A stretch of 64,000 bases of DNA, taken from contig CACYGW010000001.1 in the NCBI GenBank assembly GCA_902774045.1, positions 1-64,000 on the forward strand. The letters run 5' to 3'. The position numbers and the translations under genes are program-made. Position 1 is the first letter of the stretch. The number at the start of each line of letters is the position of its first letter. Under the pieces are notes generated by a model. It made no database searches. It was not told where the DNA came from and saw nothing but the letters and a program-made list of their open reading frames with translations. The stretch is from an uncultured Bacteroidia bacterium (GTDB lineage Bacteria; Bacteroidota; Bacteroidia; Bacteroidales; UBA932). This document shows positions 17,341-26,374 of this stretch, piece by piece.

Positions 17341-18720
17341 ATGAATAAAACTTTCCAAAACTACGAGTTGTGGTAGGTTACAGGAGCCCAGCTTCTCTAT
17401 GGCGGCGACGCAGTTGTAAAGGTTGACGCCCACTCCAGGGAAATGGTAGACGGCCTTAATGCCTCCGGCAATATTCCTGTAAAAATCGTCTACAAGGGTA
17501 CTGCCAACAGCAGCAAGGAGGTAGAGGCAGTAATGCAGGCGGCAAACAATACCCCTGCCTGCGCAGGCGTTATAACCTGGATGCACACTTTCTCTCCCGC
17601 CAAGATGTGGATTAAGGGCCTCCAGGCCCTGGAGAAGCCTCTTCTTCACTTCCATACCCAGTACAACGAGGAAATCCCCTGGGACACCATCGACATGGAT
17701 TTTATGAATCTGAACCAGAGTGCCCACGGAGATATAGAGTTCGGTCATATATGCACCCGTATGCGTATTGCCAGAAAGGTTGTTACCGGCTACTGGAAGA
17801 ACCCGGATGTCCAGAAAAAAATTGCCGTCTGGGCCCGCGTGGCCGCCGGTGTGGCAGATGCCAAGAGCGTACGTTGCCTGATGTTCGGTATGAATATGAA
17901 CAACGTTGCCGTTACCGATGGTGACCGTGTAGAGTTTGAGCAGAGACTTGGATATCACGTAGATTATTATCCTGTTTCTTCCCTTATGGAATATCTTAAG
18001 AAGGTTACGGAAGAAGAGACAGATACTCTTGTGGAAGAATATAAGAAGTTATATACCATAAAGATAGATGAAACAGGTGAAAAAGTTTACTGGGAGAAGG
18101 TGCGCAATGCCGCAAAGGCAGAAATCGCCATCCGCCGCGTTCTTAAGGATAAAGGTGCTACCGCCTTCACTACTAACTTTGACGACCTTGGCGATGCCGA
18201 CTGTGGCGGCCTGGTGTCCTATAATTATTTCTCCGGTGAGCCTGTAACCGGGCTTTCCGAGGGCCGTCCTCTTTTTGTACGCAACGCTCTGGACAAGTTT
18301 ACCCTTGCCAATTTTATGCGTTCTCACCTCTATGCTTCGGTGGGCGTGCTAAAGATAGGCAACGACATCCTCTTCAAGGACGAGAAAGTGAAGGTAGAGA
18401 GGATAACCGGTCACGGAGGCCTTTTCAAGACTCCGGGCGTAGGCCAGAAAGTTCTTGCCGCCGCTCTTGGCTCTCCCATCTCTGTAATGGAGACGGCCGG
18501 GGAAGGCGGAGCGTGGGGCATTGCCCTGCTGGCTTCCTACCAGATTAACAACGCCTCTTCTTTCTCCCTCCCGGACTTCCTGGAAAAGGTTGTGTTCGCG
18601 GGTAACAAGGGCAGCGAGATTGCTCCCACTCCGGAGGATATCGCCGGCTTCGATACCTGGATACAGAACTACACGGCCTGCCTTCCTGTAGAAGCAGCCG
18701 CCGTACAGTACAAGAAGTAG
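17341..18720 (+). pseudogene. araA-araB chimera with an in-frame amber codon
   Basis: ATG 17341 opens an L-arabinose isomerase N-terminus (NKTFQNYELW) interrupted by TAG at 17374-17376, where E. coli AraA has phenylalanine (VWFVIGSQ aligned to LW-stop-VTGAQ). AraA similarity continues (HTFSPAKMWI, IDMDFMNLNQSAHG) to about 18192. There it switches in frame to the C-terminal part of an FGGY ribulokinase: ADCGGLVSYNYFSGEP, GLSEGRPLF, ITGHGGLFKTPGVG and METAGEGGAWGIALLASY. AraA residues equivalent to E. coli Glu306, Glu333, His350 and His450 are absent, as is the kinase N-domain. Neither enzyme can be active. It is the last gene of the arabinose operon, followed by a terminator. Confidence 0.88.
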
Positions 18721-18742
18721 AATTCACTTGAATAATTTTTGG

Positions 18743-18780
18743 GGCGGGTGGCAGTTCTTACGGCCACCTGCCTTTGTTTT
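18743..18780 (+). terminator. Terminator of the arabinose operon
   Basis: A 10-bp stem GGCGGGTGGC (18743-18752) with GCCACCTGCC (18763-18772), one G-T pair, and a TTTGTTTT tail. The tail also supplies the -33 TTTG of the next promoter. Confidence 0.82.
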
Positions 18781-18801
18781 ACCGATATTTTAATATCTTT
18801 G
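18773..18801 (+). promoter_or_regulatory. Promoter of the MFS gene
   Basis: TTTG at 18774-18777 region and -7 box TATCTTTG at 18794-18801, with about 17 nt between. It decides the start of the MFS gene as ATG 18829, not an upstream codon. Confidence 0.75.
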
Positions 18802-18828
18802 TTGCCGATTGTGACAAGGATCCCGCTT

Positions 18829-20013
18829 ATGGAAAACAGGCTTTGGAATGCAGGATATATTAAGGTGATGGTGGCTAACTTTACGCTTAGCTTTGCCTTC
18901 TACCTTCTTGCGCCCCTTCTTCCCCTTTATCTTGGCGAGACCTTCTCTGCCGGCAAGGACACCATCGGTCTTGTACTCTCCGGATACGCTATCACAGCCC
19001 TTCTGGTAAGGCCATTCAGCGGGTATCTTGCCGACAGTTTCCCTCGCAAAAAGATATTGGTCATAAGCCTCTTTCTTTACTTTATTTTCTTTGGCGGCTA
19101 TCTTGTTGCAGGCTCTCTTACCCTCTTTGCCATCATCCGCACCGTGCACGGAGGGCCCTTCGGAGCCGCCACCGTTGCCAATACCACTATGGCCATAGAC
19201 GTACTGCCGTCGTCCCGGCGTACGGAGGGCATAGGCCTCTACGGCATAAGCAACAACATAGCCACGGCCATAGCCCCATCCATAGGTTTATATGTCTATT
19301 CGGCCACCGGCAACTTTGAAATTTTATTCTGGATTGCAATGGTTGTTGCCCTCGTGGGCCTTGTGGCCGATTCTACCATAAAGGTGAAATCCCGCCAACT
19401 CCTTCACGACAAGAAAGCCCTGTCGTGGGACAGGTTCTTCCTCCTTAAGGGATGGGCCATTGGCGTATGTGCGGCAGTCTTTGGTCTCTGCTACGGAGTG
19501 TTAAGCAACTTTTTAGCCATCTACAGTAAGGAAGAAATGGGTATTACCGGCGGCACCGGCCTGTTTTTTATGTTATTTGCCCTTGGGCTGATGCTTTCCA
19601 GAATTCTTGGGGTAAAATCCCTGCGGGAGGGCCGCATTCTTGGCAATGCCACTCAGGGAGTGATATTTGCGTCGGCCGGATACATTCTTTTCGTTGCCTG
19701 TCCTAACGTTGTGGGCTACTACGGTGCGCCCCTTCTCATTGGATGGGGCAACGGCCATTTCTGGCCGGCGTTCCAGAATATGATTATAAACGTAGCCCGC
19801 AAGGACGAGCGTGGAACAGCCAATTCTACGCTGCTTACTTCGTGGGATTTGGGAATAGGTCTTGGCATACTTATGGGTGGAATGCTCACGGAGCATATAG
19901 GTTACAGGTTTGCATTCTGGACCGTGGCGGCCATTCATCTTGCCGGAGCTGCCTTCTGTTTCTTCAAAACCCGACCTCTTTATCTTAGTCAGGTTAAAGG
20001 CGATACTGTTTGA
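18829..20013 (+). CDS. MFS transporter
   Basis: A 394-residue inner-membrane protein with about 12 hydrophobic segments. MFS markers are visible: GYAITALLVRPFSGYLADSFPRKK between TM2 and TM3 (the conserved loop), and RTVHGGPFGAA in TM4. The pattern resembles drug/sugar efflux permeases, but no substrate can be assigned. It has its own promoter immediately after the arabinose-operon terminator, so it is regulated apart from that operon. The start at ATG 18829 lies 28 nt after the -7 box. Confidence 0.85.
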   Translation: MENRLWNAGYIKVMVANFTLSFAFYLLAPLLPLYLGETFSAGKDTIGLVLSGYAITALLVRPFSGYLADSFPRKKILVISLFLYFIFFGGYLVAGSLTLFAIIRTVHGGPFGAATVANTTMAIDVLPSSRRTEGIGLYGISNNIATAIAPSIGLYVYSATGNFEILFWIAMVVALVGLVADSTIKVKSRQLLHDKKALSWDRFFLLKGWAIGVCAAVFGLCYGVLSNFLAIYSKEEMGITGGTGLFFMLFALGLMLSRILGVKSLREGRILGNATQGVIFASAGYILFVACPNVVGYYGAPLLIGWGNGHFWPAFQNMIINVARKDERGTANSTLLTSWDLGIGLGILMGGMLTEHIGYRFAFWTVAAIHLAGAAFCFFKTRPLYLSQVKGDTV

Positions 20014-20049
20014 TTGTCCACCTTTTTGGTCTAAATTTACACTAAGTGC

Positions 20050-20071
20050 TTGAATATAGTAGATATCTTTG
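20050..20071 (+). promoter_or_regulatory. Promoter of the small-peptide/lipoprotein pair
   Basis: TTG at 20050-20052 and TATCTTTG at 20064-20071. Spacing between them is shorter than the usual 19 nt, so the -33 assignment is weak; the -7 box is a clean match. Confidence 0.55.
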
Positions 20072-20114
20072 CACCGGTGTAATAGACCTTGATTAGAAAA
20101 TAAACTCATACGAT

Positions 20115-20246
20115 ATGAAAAAAGAACTTTATCTTGCTCCTAAGGCAGAGGTTTTCGCTTCTGACATAGAGGAAGCATTCTGCGGAAGTCCTGTTTACAA
20201 CACGGGCTTTGAAGATTTGTCTGATTATGGTGAAGAAGATGCTTAA
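20115..20246 (+). CDS. Small hypothetical peptide, 43 residues
   Basis: ATG 20115 to TAA 20244-20246 encodes MKKELYLAPKAEVFASDIEE followed by a short acidic tail with one cysteine (AFCGSP) and ending GEEDA. It has no signal peptide. Short proteins with an MKKE...PKAEV beginning and acidic tail are frequent upstream of surface lipoproteins in Bacteroidales; no function is known to me. It lies 44 nt after a -7 box and 12 nt before the lipoprotein gene, so it is likely expressed with it. It would be missed by length cut-offs. Confidence 0.65.
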   Translation: MKKELYLAPKAEVFASDIEEAFCGSPVYNTGFEDLSDYGEEDA

Positions 20247-20258
20247 GGAGGACCGGCC

Positions 20259-22322
20259 ATGAGAAAATCTATTTTTTACTTAGCAATTGCTGCAATGGCA
20301 GCTATCTTCTCTTGCTCCAAGGAAGCATCAGAAGTAACAAGCATCGTTAAAAATGAACCCGTAAGCCTTTCCTTAGGGCTTAACGACGGCACTAAGGTAG
20401 CCCTTGAATATGGCTCTCTTGGTAACTCCAACGGACTAAAGACCTCCTGGGAAGTTGGTGACAACCTTACCGTTTCTTTCTGGGTTGATGCCACTCACGT
20501 ATCGGAGACCTTCGTTGCAACTGAGGTGGCTGCCGATGGTAAAACTGCTACTTTCTACAACGAGAACAGCCAGTTCAGGTATCAGACCACAGGTGGCTGG
20601 GAGGCCCGTTATGCAAACTTCACGGATCCTACTGTTCAGAAAGGTACTCTTGCAGATCTTCCCGTTTATCTTGAGGCAAAGGATATTGACAAGGACCAGG
20701 TTAGCGGTATCGTTCTTGAGAACCCTATTTCCTACCTGCACTTTGTGCTTACTTCAGAAACAGAGCAGACCTTCACTCACGGATACCTTCGCGTTACTTC
20801 CGGCAGCGCCGGCCTTCTTGGCGGAGATGCAAGTGATGTCATTAAGGTTGCCTTTGACACTCCTGTAACCGTTAACTCCGTTGCCAAGGATGTGTATGTA
20901 GCCGCAAATTTTGCCGGAAGTTCCACCAACGGTTCCACCTTCCAGTTTATCCTTATGAACGCAGACTACGACCTTTCCAAGACTAACGTATACGATGGCC
21001 TTCAGAGCGCTTCCATAAGCTGGACTGCAGCAAAGGACTACGTAGCCCAGAAGGTTTACAAAAAGGAGGGAGTTCTTTCCTACGTATCCGGCCAGGTTGG
21101 AAAATCCGACAACTCTGACGTTTGGGGCTCTGAGGTATACTCAGATGCGTATGCAGTACAGAAGGGCAGTGTAATGACTCTTGAGTTTGTAAATCATAGC
21201 TCCAAGGCCGGCAACTACAACAACTGGCTTCTCTTCGCCGCCAATTCTGCTCTGGGCAGCACCGGTTATGCAGAGCACTTTGTCCTTAGGGCAGACAATT
21301 ACGCCTGGGATGCAAAGTCTAACTCATTCGAATCTCCCGCAGATTTCCCTACCTTGTGGTCTAACTACAACTGGGGTGTTTTCCTGGACGCTATGGATGG
21401 CGCAAAAATTACTATGACGGTAGAATACACCACCACCGGCTCACTTATCATTAATGCCGTTCAGGTTTCTGCCGACGGAAACTACACATTCAACGAGAAA
21501 TTTAACAGGAATATATCTGTTGCCGATAACAGCCAGGCTGTCGTATTCCTAAAGTGCGACGGAAGCCACTATGAGATGACAGGCCTTTCCTACGAGGCCA
21601 GCACCAAGGTGGTGGAGAGCCTTAGCACTCTTTACAATAATGTGGCTTATTATCCTTACTATGTGTACGATGCCGCTCTTGACCTGGCAGTTGTAGGCGG
21701 TCCCAAGAAGAATATCTTCGCCACCTATACCGATGGTGACGTTGCACTTGTAGATGCATCTCTTCTTACCGATTGCTCCGGCGCCGTAGTTGCAGCAACC
21801 GCTGGAAACCAAACCGTAAGCGTTAAGTACAACGGCCAGAATACCAATCTTACTCTTCCTGTAATTATGGGAACAGGAGCCTTTGGCTCAACAGTCCTTA
21901 ATAATATAGCTTCTTATTCTCCGTTCTTTGGAGATGTCCCTGCAGGTGGCTCCGTAACCAAGACAATGTATGTTTACTCGTCTTGTGCAAACAACTGGGC
22001 CTCTCCTTGCACAGATGCAGCCTCTGCCGGTTTTGCAAAGTTCTATATTACAGGACGTATGGATAACTGGGCTTGGGGAGATTATTCAGACTCTGCCACC
22101 AAGACATCCAACTGGAACTGGGATAAGTTTATGGCTTACCAGAATCACTGTAAGATAGTGCTCACCCTTACAAACAATACATCTACCGGTACCATACGTT
22201 ATGATGTTACATATTGGGATGGCGAGACTCACTTCCAGGAGTACGCCGGATTCACAATCGACAACTCAGAACTCGCCTATCGTTGCTTCACGGAAAACTC
22301 TTATGTAGTAGCGATAGATTAA
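20259..22322 (+). CDS. Large surface lipoprotein of unknown function
   Basis: A 687-residue lipoprotein (signal MRKSIFYLAIAAMAAIFSC, Cys19). The N-terminal third, with SWEVGDNLTVSFW and LHFVLTSETEQTF, has the beta-rich look of fimbrillin-like or major-adhesin lipoproteins. Two related modules follow, each with a NNW start, an aromatic W-x-N-Y/W-N-W core and a long beta strand pair: about 310-440 (GNYNNWLLFAANSA, WSNYNWGVF) and about 565-687 (CANNWASPC, TSNWNWDKF). They may bind glycan, but this is inference. AGGAGG at 20246-20251 lies 7 nt before the ATG, an uncommon ribosome-binding match in this phylum. A terminator follows. Confidence 0.7.
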   Translation: MRKSIFYLAIAAMAAIFSCSKEASEVTSIVKNEPVSLSLGLNDGTKVALEYGSLGNSNGLKTSWEVGDNLTVSFWVDATHVSETFVATEVAADGKTATFYNENSQFRYQTTGGWEARYANFTDPTVQKGTLADLPVYLEAKDIDKDQVSGIVLENPISYLHFVLTSETEQTFTHGYLRVTSGSAGLLGGDASDVIKVAFDTPVTVNSVAKDVYVAANFAGSSTNGSTFQFILMNADYDLSKTNVYDGLQSASISWTAAKDYVAQKVYKKEGVLSYVSGQVGKSDNSDVWGSEVYSDAYAVQKGSVMTLEFVNHSSKAGNYNNWLLFAANSALGSTGYAEHFVLRADNYAWDAKSNSFESPADFPTLWSNYNWGVFLDAMDGAKITMTVEYTTTGSLIINAVQVSADGNYTFNEKFNRNISVADNSQAVVFLKCDGSHYEMTGLSYEASTKVVESLSTLYNNVAYYPYYVYDAALDLAVVGGPKKNIFATYTDGDVALVDASLLTDCSGAVVAATAGNQTVSVKYNGQNTNLTLPVIMGTGAFGSTVLNNIASYSPFFGDVPAGGSVTKTMYVYSSCANNWASPCTDAASAGFAKFYITGRMDNWAWGDYSDSATKTSNWNWDKFMAYQNHCKIVLTLTNNTSTGTIRYDVTYWDGETHFQEYAGFTIDNSELAYRCFTENSYVVAID

Positions 22323-22344
22323 GAATAGTATCCTCTCCATAAAT

Positions 22345-22372
22345 GAAACAGCCGCCCTGCCGCGGCTGTTTC
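22345..22372 (+). terminator. Terminator after the large lipoprotein
   Basis: A perfect 11-bp stem GAAACAGCCGC / GCGGCTGTTTC with a 6-nt loop (22356-22361), ending in a T-rich run. Confidence 0.82.
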
Positions 22373-22379
22373 TGTTTAA

Positions 22380-22490
22380 TGTAATAACAAGCTCCCTGTA
22401 GAGCGGGTTTCTTACGACGACTGTAAAACATTCATAAGCAAACTGAACTCATTAACAGGTAAGAGTTTCCGTCTGCCTACAGAGGCGTAA
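22380..22490 (+). pseudogene. Formylglycine-generating-enzyme (SUMF1) domain fragment
   Basis: A 36-codon frame with no start codon reads NKLPVERVSYDDCKTFISKL then NSLTGKSFRLPTEA and a TAA. This matches the hallmark PVE-VSWDDC...LN-LTGK-FRLPTEAEWE segment of FGE-sulfatase/SUMF1 domains. It stops exactly where a dispersed-repeat end (GGGATGAGATTTCTC, 22492-22506) begins. It is an orphan fragment of a lost gene. Confidence 0.75.
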
Positions 22491-22491
22491 T

Positions 22492-22588
22492 GGGATGAGA
22501 TTTCTCCTGTATGATGTACCCAATGCTTTGGCGACATTTACCCGGCTAGGGTCGCGCTAGCGATAGGAGCCAAAGCATTGTGGTACAT
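22492..22588. repeat. Repeat half-element and long inverted repeat
   Basis: GGGATGAGATTTCTC at 22492-22506 is the outer end of the dispersed element also found at 51683. Next to it is an inverted repeat: 22514-22532 (ATGTACC-CAATGCTTTGGC) with 22569-22588, 19 bp with one bulged base, around a 36-nt loop containing CGCTAGCG. It lies between two convergent genes and could act as a terminator or be a small mobile element. Confidence 0.7.
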
Positions 22589-22604
22589 TACTTTTTAAAA
22601 AAAA

Positions 22605-25094
22605 CTACTGCCGGGCGGGGAGGACTGTGATGCCGGGAGGAACGGAGTAGGTGAGGGAGCCGTGGTTGTATTCTACGGTGATGGTGCCGTAGGGCGTGCC
22701 CTGGACAACCTTTACGTAATCCAGTCCCTGCGGGATTTGAGGCTCTATCCTGACGCTTTTGTAGCCGGGCTCTATAAGTTGAATTCCGCCCAGTCCCTGG
22801 TAGAACCAGCTAAGAATACCATTGTAGCAATTGTGCAGGTGGCTGCGCCCGCCATTCCATTCTTCCCATACGCCTGTGGCGCCATTATCAAGCATATAAA
22901 GATAGCCAGGATAATCCCGCTTTTTAAGAAGATTAAAAAGCCACTCACCCTCTCCGGCAAGAGTTGCCAGCTCCGTTATAACAGGAACGCCTACTAGCCC
23001 GGTTGCAAGATGCCCGTTCCAGTCCTTCTCTGTTTTCTCTACAAGACGGTTCCATACGGTCTCCTTAAGATTCCACGGCACAATCCCCACAAGAAGAGGA
23101 TAAGCCATATCTATCTGGCTGCCGGAAGCATAGGAACAATCTGTAGGATTATAGTACTTATCGTGAACTTTCTTGATAAGGGCTGTGTACCTGTCCCTAT
23201 ACTCTGTTTCGTCCTGGTCCAGCCCCAATACACGGGCAATCTTTACAAGGCAAAGATAAGACTGGGCAAGCGCACAATTGGCAATAAGCCCAACTGAGCG
23301 AGGATCCCGCACGTCTGTCCCCTGCGGGGCGGCCCAGTCCCCAAGGAACCAGCCGCGATAAGGAAGGTCCGGCCAGCGCTCCAGAAGCCCCTCGCGCGAA
23401 TAAGCATCCACGTAACCAATCCACGCCTTCATTGCCGGATAGCACTTTTCCAGAAGGCGAGGGTCCCGGTAACTCATAAACGTCCTCCACGGAGCTTGCA
23501 CAAGGAAACTGCACCAATAGGCGCCCCCGCCGGCAGTGTAAGGATTGGGCGCGGTATGCGGCAGACCGCCGTCCGGCCTCTGGGCATCTACCCAGGCCTG
23601 AAGCCAGTTGTAAAACAGAGCGTCAGCATCTGCAAACCCCTGCAAAGAAAGAGTTGAAGCATTGCCATCCCCGCCATAACCCAGCCTCTCTATGCCGGCG
23701 CAATCTACCATATACCCGTCAAAGGCCAAGTTCTCCATAGTCCAGAAAACAAGAGCATAAATCCTGTTAAGATCCTCGTCAGAAGACGTAAAAAAAGACT
23801 CCTGGGCGTAATCCGTCCTCATCCTTAGAGCCTTAAGGTCCTTGGCCGCCGGTGCGGAGGGAAGCCCCTCAAGGCGCACATAACGGAACACCTGATGGTT
23901 GAACTTGCTGCAGTATCGGCCCCTTGTCCCGGAAGAAACGTACTGGTCCAGACCACCCGGCTCCAGGGAACCATCGGCCCGCATAAAATCGCTGAAAAAG
24001 GCCTTTACCGTATCCCCGGCCGGTATGGCCGGGAGGGAAAAATCTACCATTGCATTTACAACCTTGCCAAAATCGGCAAGCCAGGAATTATCCCCATAGG
24101 GGACGATGCTTACAGGTGTAAGCGTCTCCTGGACGCGACAGGGCTCGCACATCTGAGGGGAGGACTCGGGACAGGCCGATAGTGCAATTACCTCTGCGAG
24201 AATCCAGCCCTGGGCTGGCTCTGCGCCGGCAACCCTTGCGTCTATGATTTCCCCGCCAAAACGGTGCGGAGTCCACGTGCCTGAGTCCTTGTACCCGCTC
24301 CAGGCAGCCTCCCAGGAGGCATCGGTTATGGCCGGAAAATCCCCGGTAGAGGTATCGTAAACCTCTGCCCTTACAAGCGGGCCGTCATATTCCGCCCCAA
24401 AAGTAGTGCACTTGTACCAGCCGCTTCCGGCAAGAATTTTAACCTCGTTAAGGCCCTTTTTGAGAAGGCCGGAAATATCGTAACTGACTATCAGCGAGCG
24501 CTTGTCCAGCTGCGACACGGCAGGGGTAAGAACGGCGTCCGATACCGGCTTGCCGTTAACATAGGCCTCGTGATAACCAAGGGAATTAACGTTAAGAAGG
24601 ACAGGGCCAGTAGAACCGCCATATTCAAAAGTCTTTCTAAACACCGGAGCGCGGCCCTCCCCGGGCACGGCCCCAATGTACTCTCCCCGCATCTTCTCCG
24701 GAGCAACTATTCCAACCCCGAAGCGCTGGACGGGACTCCACGGAGAAACCTTACCGTCTTCTCTCCAAATCCTTACCCTCCAGTAATAAATGCCACGCGG
24801 GGCTAAAGGAGAGCCCATATAAGGAATCATAATCTGCTCGTCAGAATTAAATCTTCCACTCTGCCAGAGGTCTGCCTCTCCGCTGGTCAGAGCCTTAAGG
24901 GAACTGGCCACCTGAATCTCGAATCCCAGCTGCGCAAGGCCCTCTTTGCCGCGCAACTTCCAACTAAAGTGAGGCTCGCAGGAGTCTATTGCCAGAGGCT
25001 CCCGTAGGCCCTCGCACTTAAGGTCATATATCTCGGCGGACTTGGTGCAGGAGGCAAGGACCAGCACAGACAAAAGCAGAAATCTCCTGAACAT
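22605..25094 (-). CDS. GH78 alpha-L-rhamnosidase lipoprotein
   Basis: An 829-residue lipoprotein (signal MFRRFLLLSVLVLASC, Cys16) with the usual GH78 order: N-terminal Fn3-like strand (EPLAIDSCEPHFSWKL), Bac_rhamnosid_N beta-domain, an (alpha/alpha)6 barrel and a C-terminal beta-domain. The general-acid motif DCAGIERLGYGGDGN lies near 461-475 and the base motif GVWEEWNGG near 745. It hydrolyses terminal alpha-L-rhamnose, probably from plant pectin or glycosides. It starts 7 nt after the LuxR gene stop, so it is likely the last gene of the GH92-RIC-LuxR-GH78 operon. Confidence 0.92.
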   Translation of the reverse strand: MFRRFLLLSVLVLASCTKSAEIYDLKCEGLREPLAIDSCEPHFSWKLRGKEGLAQLGFEIQVASSLKALTSGEADLWQSGRFNSDEQIMIPYMGSPLAPRGIYYWRVRIWREDGKVSPWSPVQRFGVGIVAPEKMRGEYIGAVPGEGRAPVFRKTFEYGGSTGPVLLNVNSLGYHEAYVNGKPVSDAVLTPAVSQLDKRSLIVSYDISGLLKKGLNEVKILAGSGWYKCTTFGAEYDGPLVRAEVYDTSTGDFPAITDASWEAAWSGYKDSGTWTPHRFGGEIIDARVAGAEPAQGWILAEVIALSACPESSPQMCEPCRVQETLTPVSIVPYGDNSWLADFGKVVNAMVDFSLPAIPAGDTVKAFFSDFMRADGSLEPGGLDQYVSSGTRGRYCSKFNHQVFRYVRLEGLPSAPAAKDLKALRMRTDYAQESFFTSSDEDLNRIYALVFWTMENLAFDGYMVDCAGIERLGYGGDGNASTLSLQGFADADALFYNWLQAWVDAQRPDGGLPHTAPNPYTAGGGAYWCSFLVQAPWRTFMSYRDPRLLEKCYPAMKAWIGYVDAYSREGLLERWPDLPYRGWFLGDWAAPQGTDVRDPRSVGLIANCALAQSYLCLVKIARVLGLDQDETEYRDRYTALIKKVHDKYYNPTDCSYASGSQIDMAYPLLVGIVPWNLKETVWNRLVEKTEKDWNGHLATGLVGVPVITELATLAGEGEWLFNLLKKRDYPGYLYMLDNGATGVWEEWNGGRSHLHNCYNGILSWFYQGLGGIQLIEPGYKSVRIEPQIPQGLDYVKVVQGTPYGTITVEYNHGSLTYSVPPGITVLPARQ

Positions 25095-25101
25095 AGGTAC
25101 T

Positions 25102-25689
25102 CTAAACTTCTATAAGATTGTTAAGCAGGGCATAAACGGTAAGACCGGCAACAGTCTTTATGCCTGTCTTTCGGGTGATATTTTTTCTGTGGGTTATTAC
25201 GGTGTAGATGGAAAGATTGAGCTTGTCTGCAATCTCTTTGTTAAGCATACCCTTGGCAACGCATACAAGAACCTCCTTTTCCCTCTGGGACAGCTGCTCC
25301 TGAGGCTCGGACTCGTCAGGTTGCTCATGATGGGTGCTAAGAGCATCCCTCACCTTCTTTATAACGGCCGTAGGCTCGTCGTAAAGGCCAACAACATCGT
25401 CGAACTGCCTCCAAACCTCATCGGGCAAAAGAGAACTTTGAAAGCCAAGCACCGCCGCGTCGCACTGGGCGGCAATGCCACTTCTAATGGACAATGCACT
25501 GTCGGCATCATAGCCGCTGGGGTCAACTATCAAAACATCTGCCTTGATCCTTTGAAGAGGGGTCTCTCTTCCAAGCGGAAGGCTTCTCAGAATACCAGCC
25601 ACCTCAAACTCTCCAAGGTCAGAAAAAATGCGTTCTAAACCCCTTGCCGCAATGATTGAAGGAACCGCTATAAGAACTTTCTTACTCAT
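25102..25689 (-). CDS. LuxR-family response regulator
   Basis: A 195-residue protein with a receiver-like N-terminal domain and a C-terminal LuxR/NarL helix-turn-helix (LSQREKEVLVCVAKGMLNKE then KLNLSIYTVITHRKNI). The candidate phosphoacceptor lies in ADVLIVDPSG; other receiver residues are poorly conserved, so phosphorylation is uncertain. ATG 25689 (MSKKVLIAV) is chosen because it overlaps the upstream stop in the common ATGAGTAA arrangement. The 8-nt overlap with the hemerythrin-type gene suggests coupled expression. Confidence 0.85.
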   Translation of the reverse strand: MSKKVLIAVPSIIAARGLERIFSDLGEFEVAGILRSLPLGRETPLQRIKADVLIVDPSGYDADSALSIRSGIAAQCDAAVLGFQSSLLPDEVWRQFDDVVGLYDEPTAVIKKVRDALSTHHEQPDESEPQEQLSQREKEVLVCVAKGMLNKEIADKLNLSIYTVITHRKNITRKTGIKTVAGLTVYALLNNLIEV

Positions 25690-26374
25690 TATTCTCCAAT
25701 CTGTTAACAACGGGAACCAAAATATTGTCTTCTATGAAAGTATGCTTTTCCAAATCCAGTTGAAGCATAAACAGTCTCCAAAGTACATCGCTGATAAGAG
25801 CATTGTCGCACTGAGGAGGCATATATTTCATCACTATGTTTTTAAGGTCTCCAAGTTTCTCGTCCACGTTGGTGTGGTTCTCCTCAAAACGGGCAATGGA
25901 AAAATCCTTGCCGGCGGTTTTGGCAAGCACGGCCTTAACATAAGGGAAAACTATAGTCTCTTCGTACTGGAAATGTTTTTCCAACTCATCTTCGTAGGCG
26001 TGGTAAAAGCCCATTATAACCTTTTTCCGGGCGGCGTCGCAGGGCTCTGTCAGTTTGTCTATGGCTTCGCGAAGCCCGCCTTTAACCTCTCCCATGTAAT
26101 AAGAGTGGCTCCTTTTAAGGTATTTGACTATGTCGTCCAAGTCTACATTGGCCAGAAAATCCTCCGTAGGGGTATATCCGGCAATGGAATACACGTTGCA
26201 GATAAGAAGGAAGGTAGAGGTATTAACCCCGTCGCGGCGGCACACTTCCGCCACTGTATCTTCCCCGAACCTGAAGTTAATTCCCAGCCGGGAAATAACC
26301 CCCAGCAGCTGGAAATTACGCTCCAGCAACTGGGCCATTTTTATGGAACCGCTTAAAATTTCTTTATTGCTCAT
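25682..26374 (-). CDS. Hemerythrin-type di-iron protein (RIC/YtfE-like)
   Basis: A 230-residue cytosolic protein. The N-terminal part (FGEDTVAEVCRRDGVNTSTF) resembles the ScdA_N/DUF542 region of iron-sulfur-cluster repair proteins but lacks the usual double-cysteine motif, having a single C. The C-terminal hemerythrin-like four-helix domain carries iron-ligand candidates in HSYYMGE, HFQYEE, ENHTNVDEKL and EKHTFIEDN. Family members repair iron-sulfur clusters under nitrosative or oxidative stress. It overlaps GH92 by 11 nt and LuxR by 8 nt. Confidence 0.82.
   Translation of the reverse strand: MSNKEILSGSIKMAQLLERNFQLLGVISRLGINFRFGEDTVAEVCRRDGVNTSTFLLICNVYSIAGYTPTEDFLANVDLDDIVKYLKRSHSYYMGEVKGGLREAIDKLTEPCDAARKKVIMGFYHAYEDELEKHFQYEETIVFPYVKAVLAKTAGKDFSIARFEENHTNVDEKLGDLKNIVMKYMPPQCDNALISDVLWRLFMLQLDLEKHTFIEDNILVPVVNRLENNE

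Noticed and set aside
17374-17376. TAG read as recoded stop (pyrrolysine or suppressor)
   Set aside because: No pyl genes or suppressor tRNA were seen, other genes use TAG as a normal stop (for example at 41508-41510), and the same gene is already a broken fusion.
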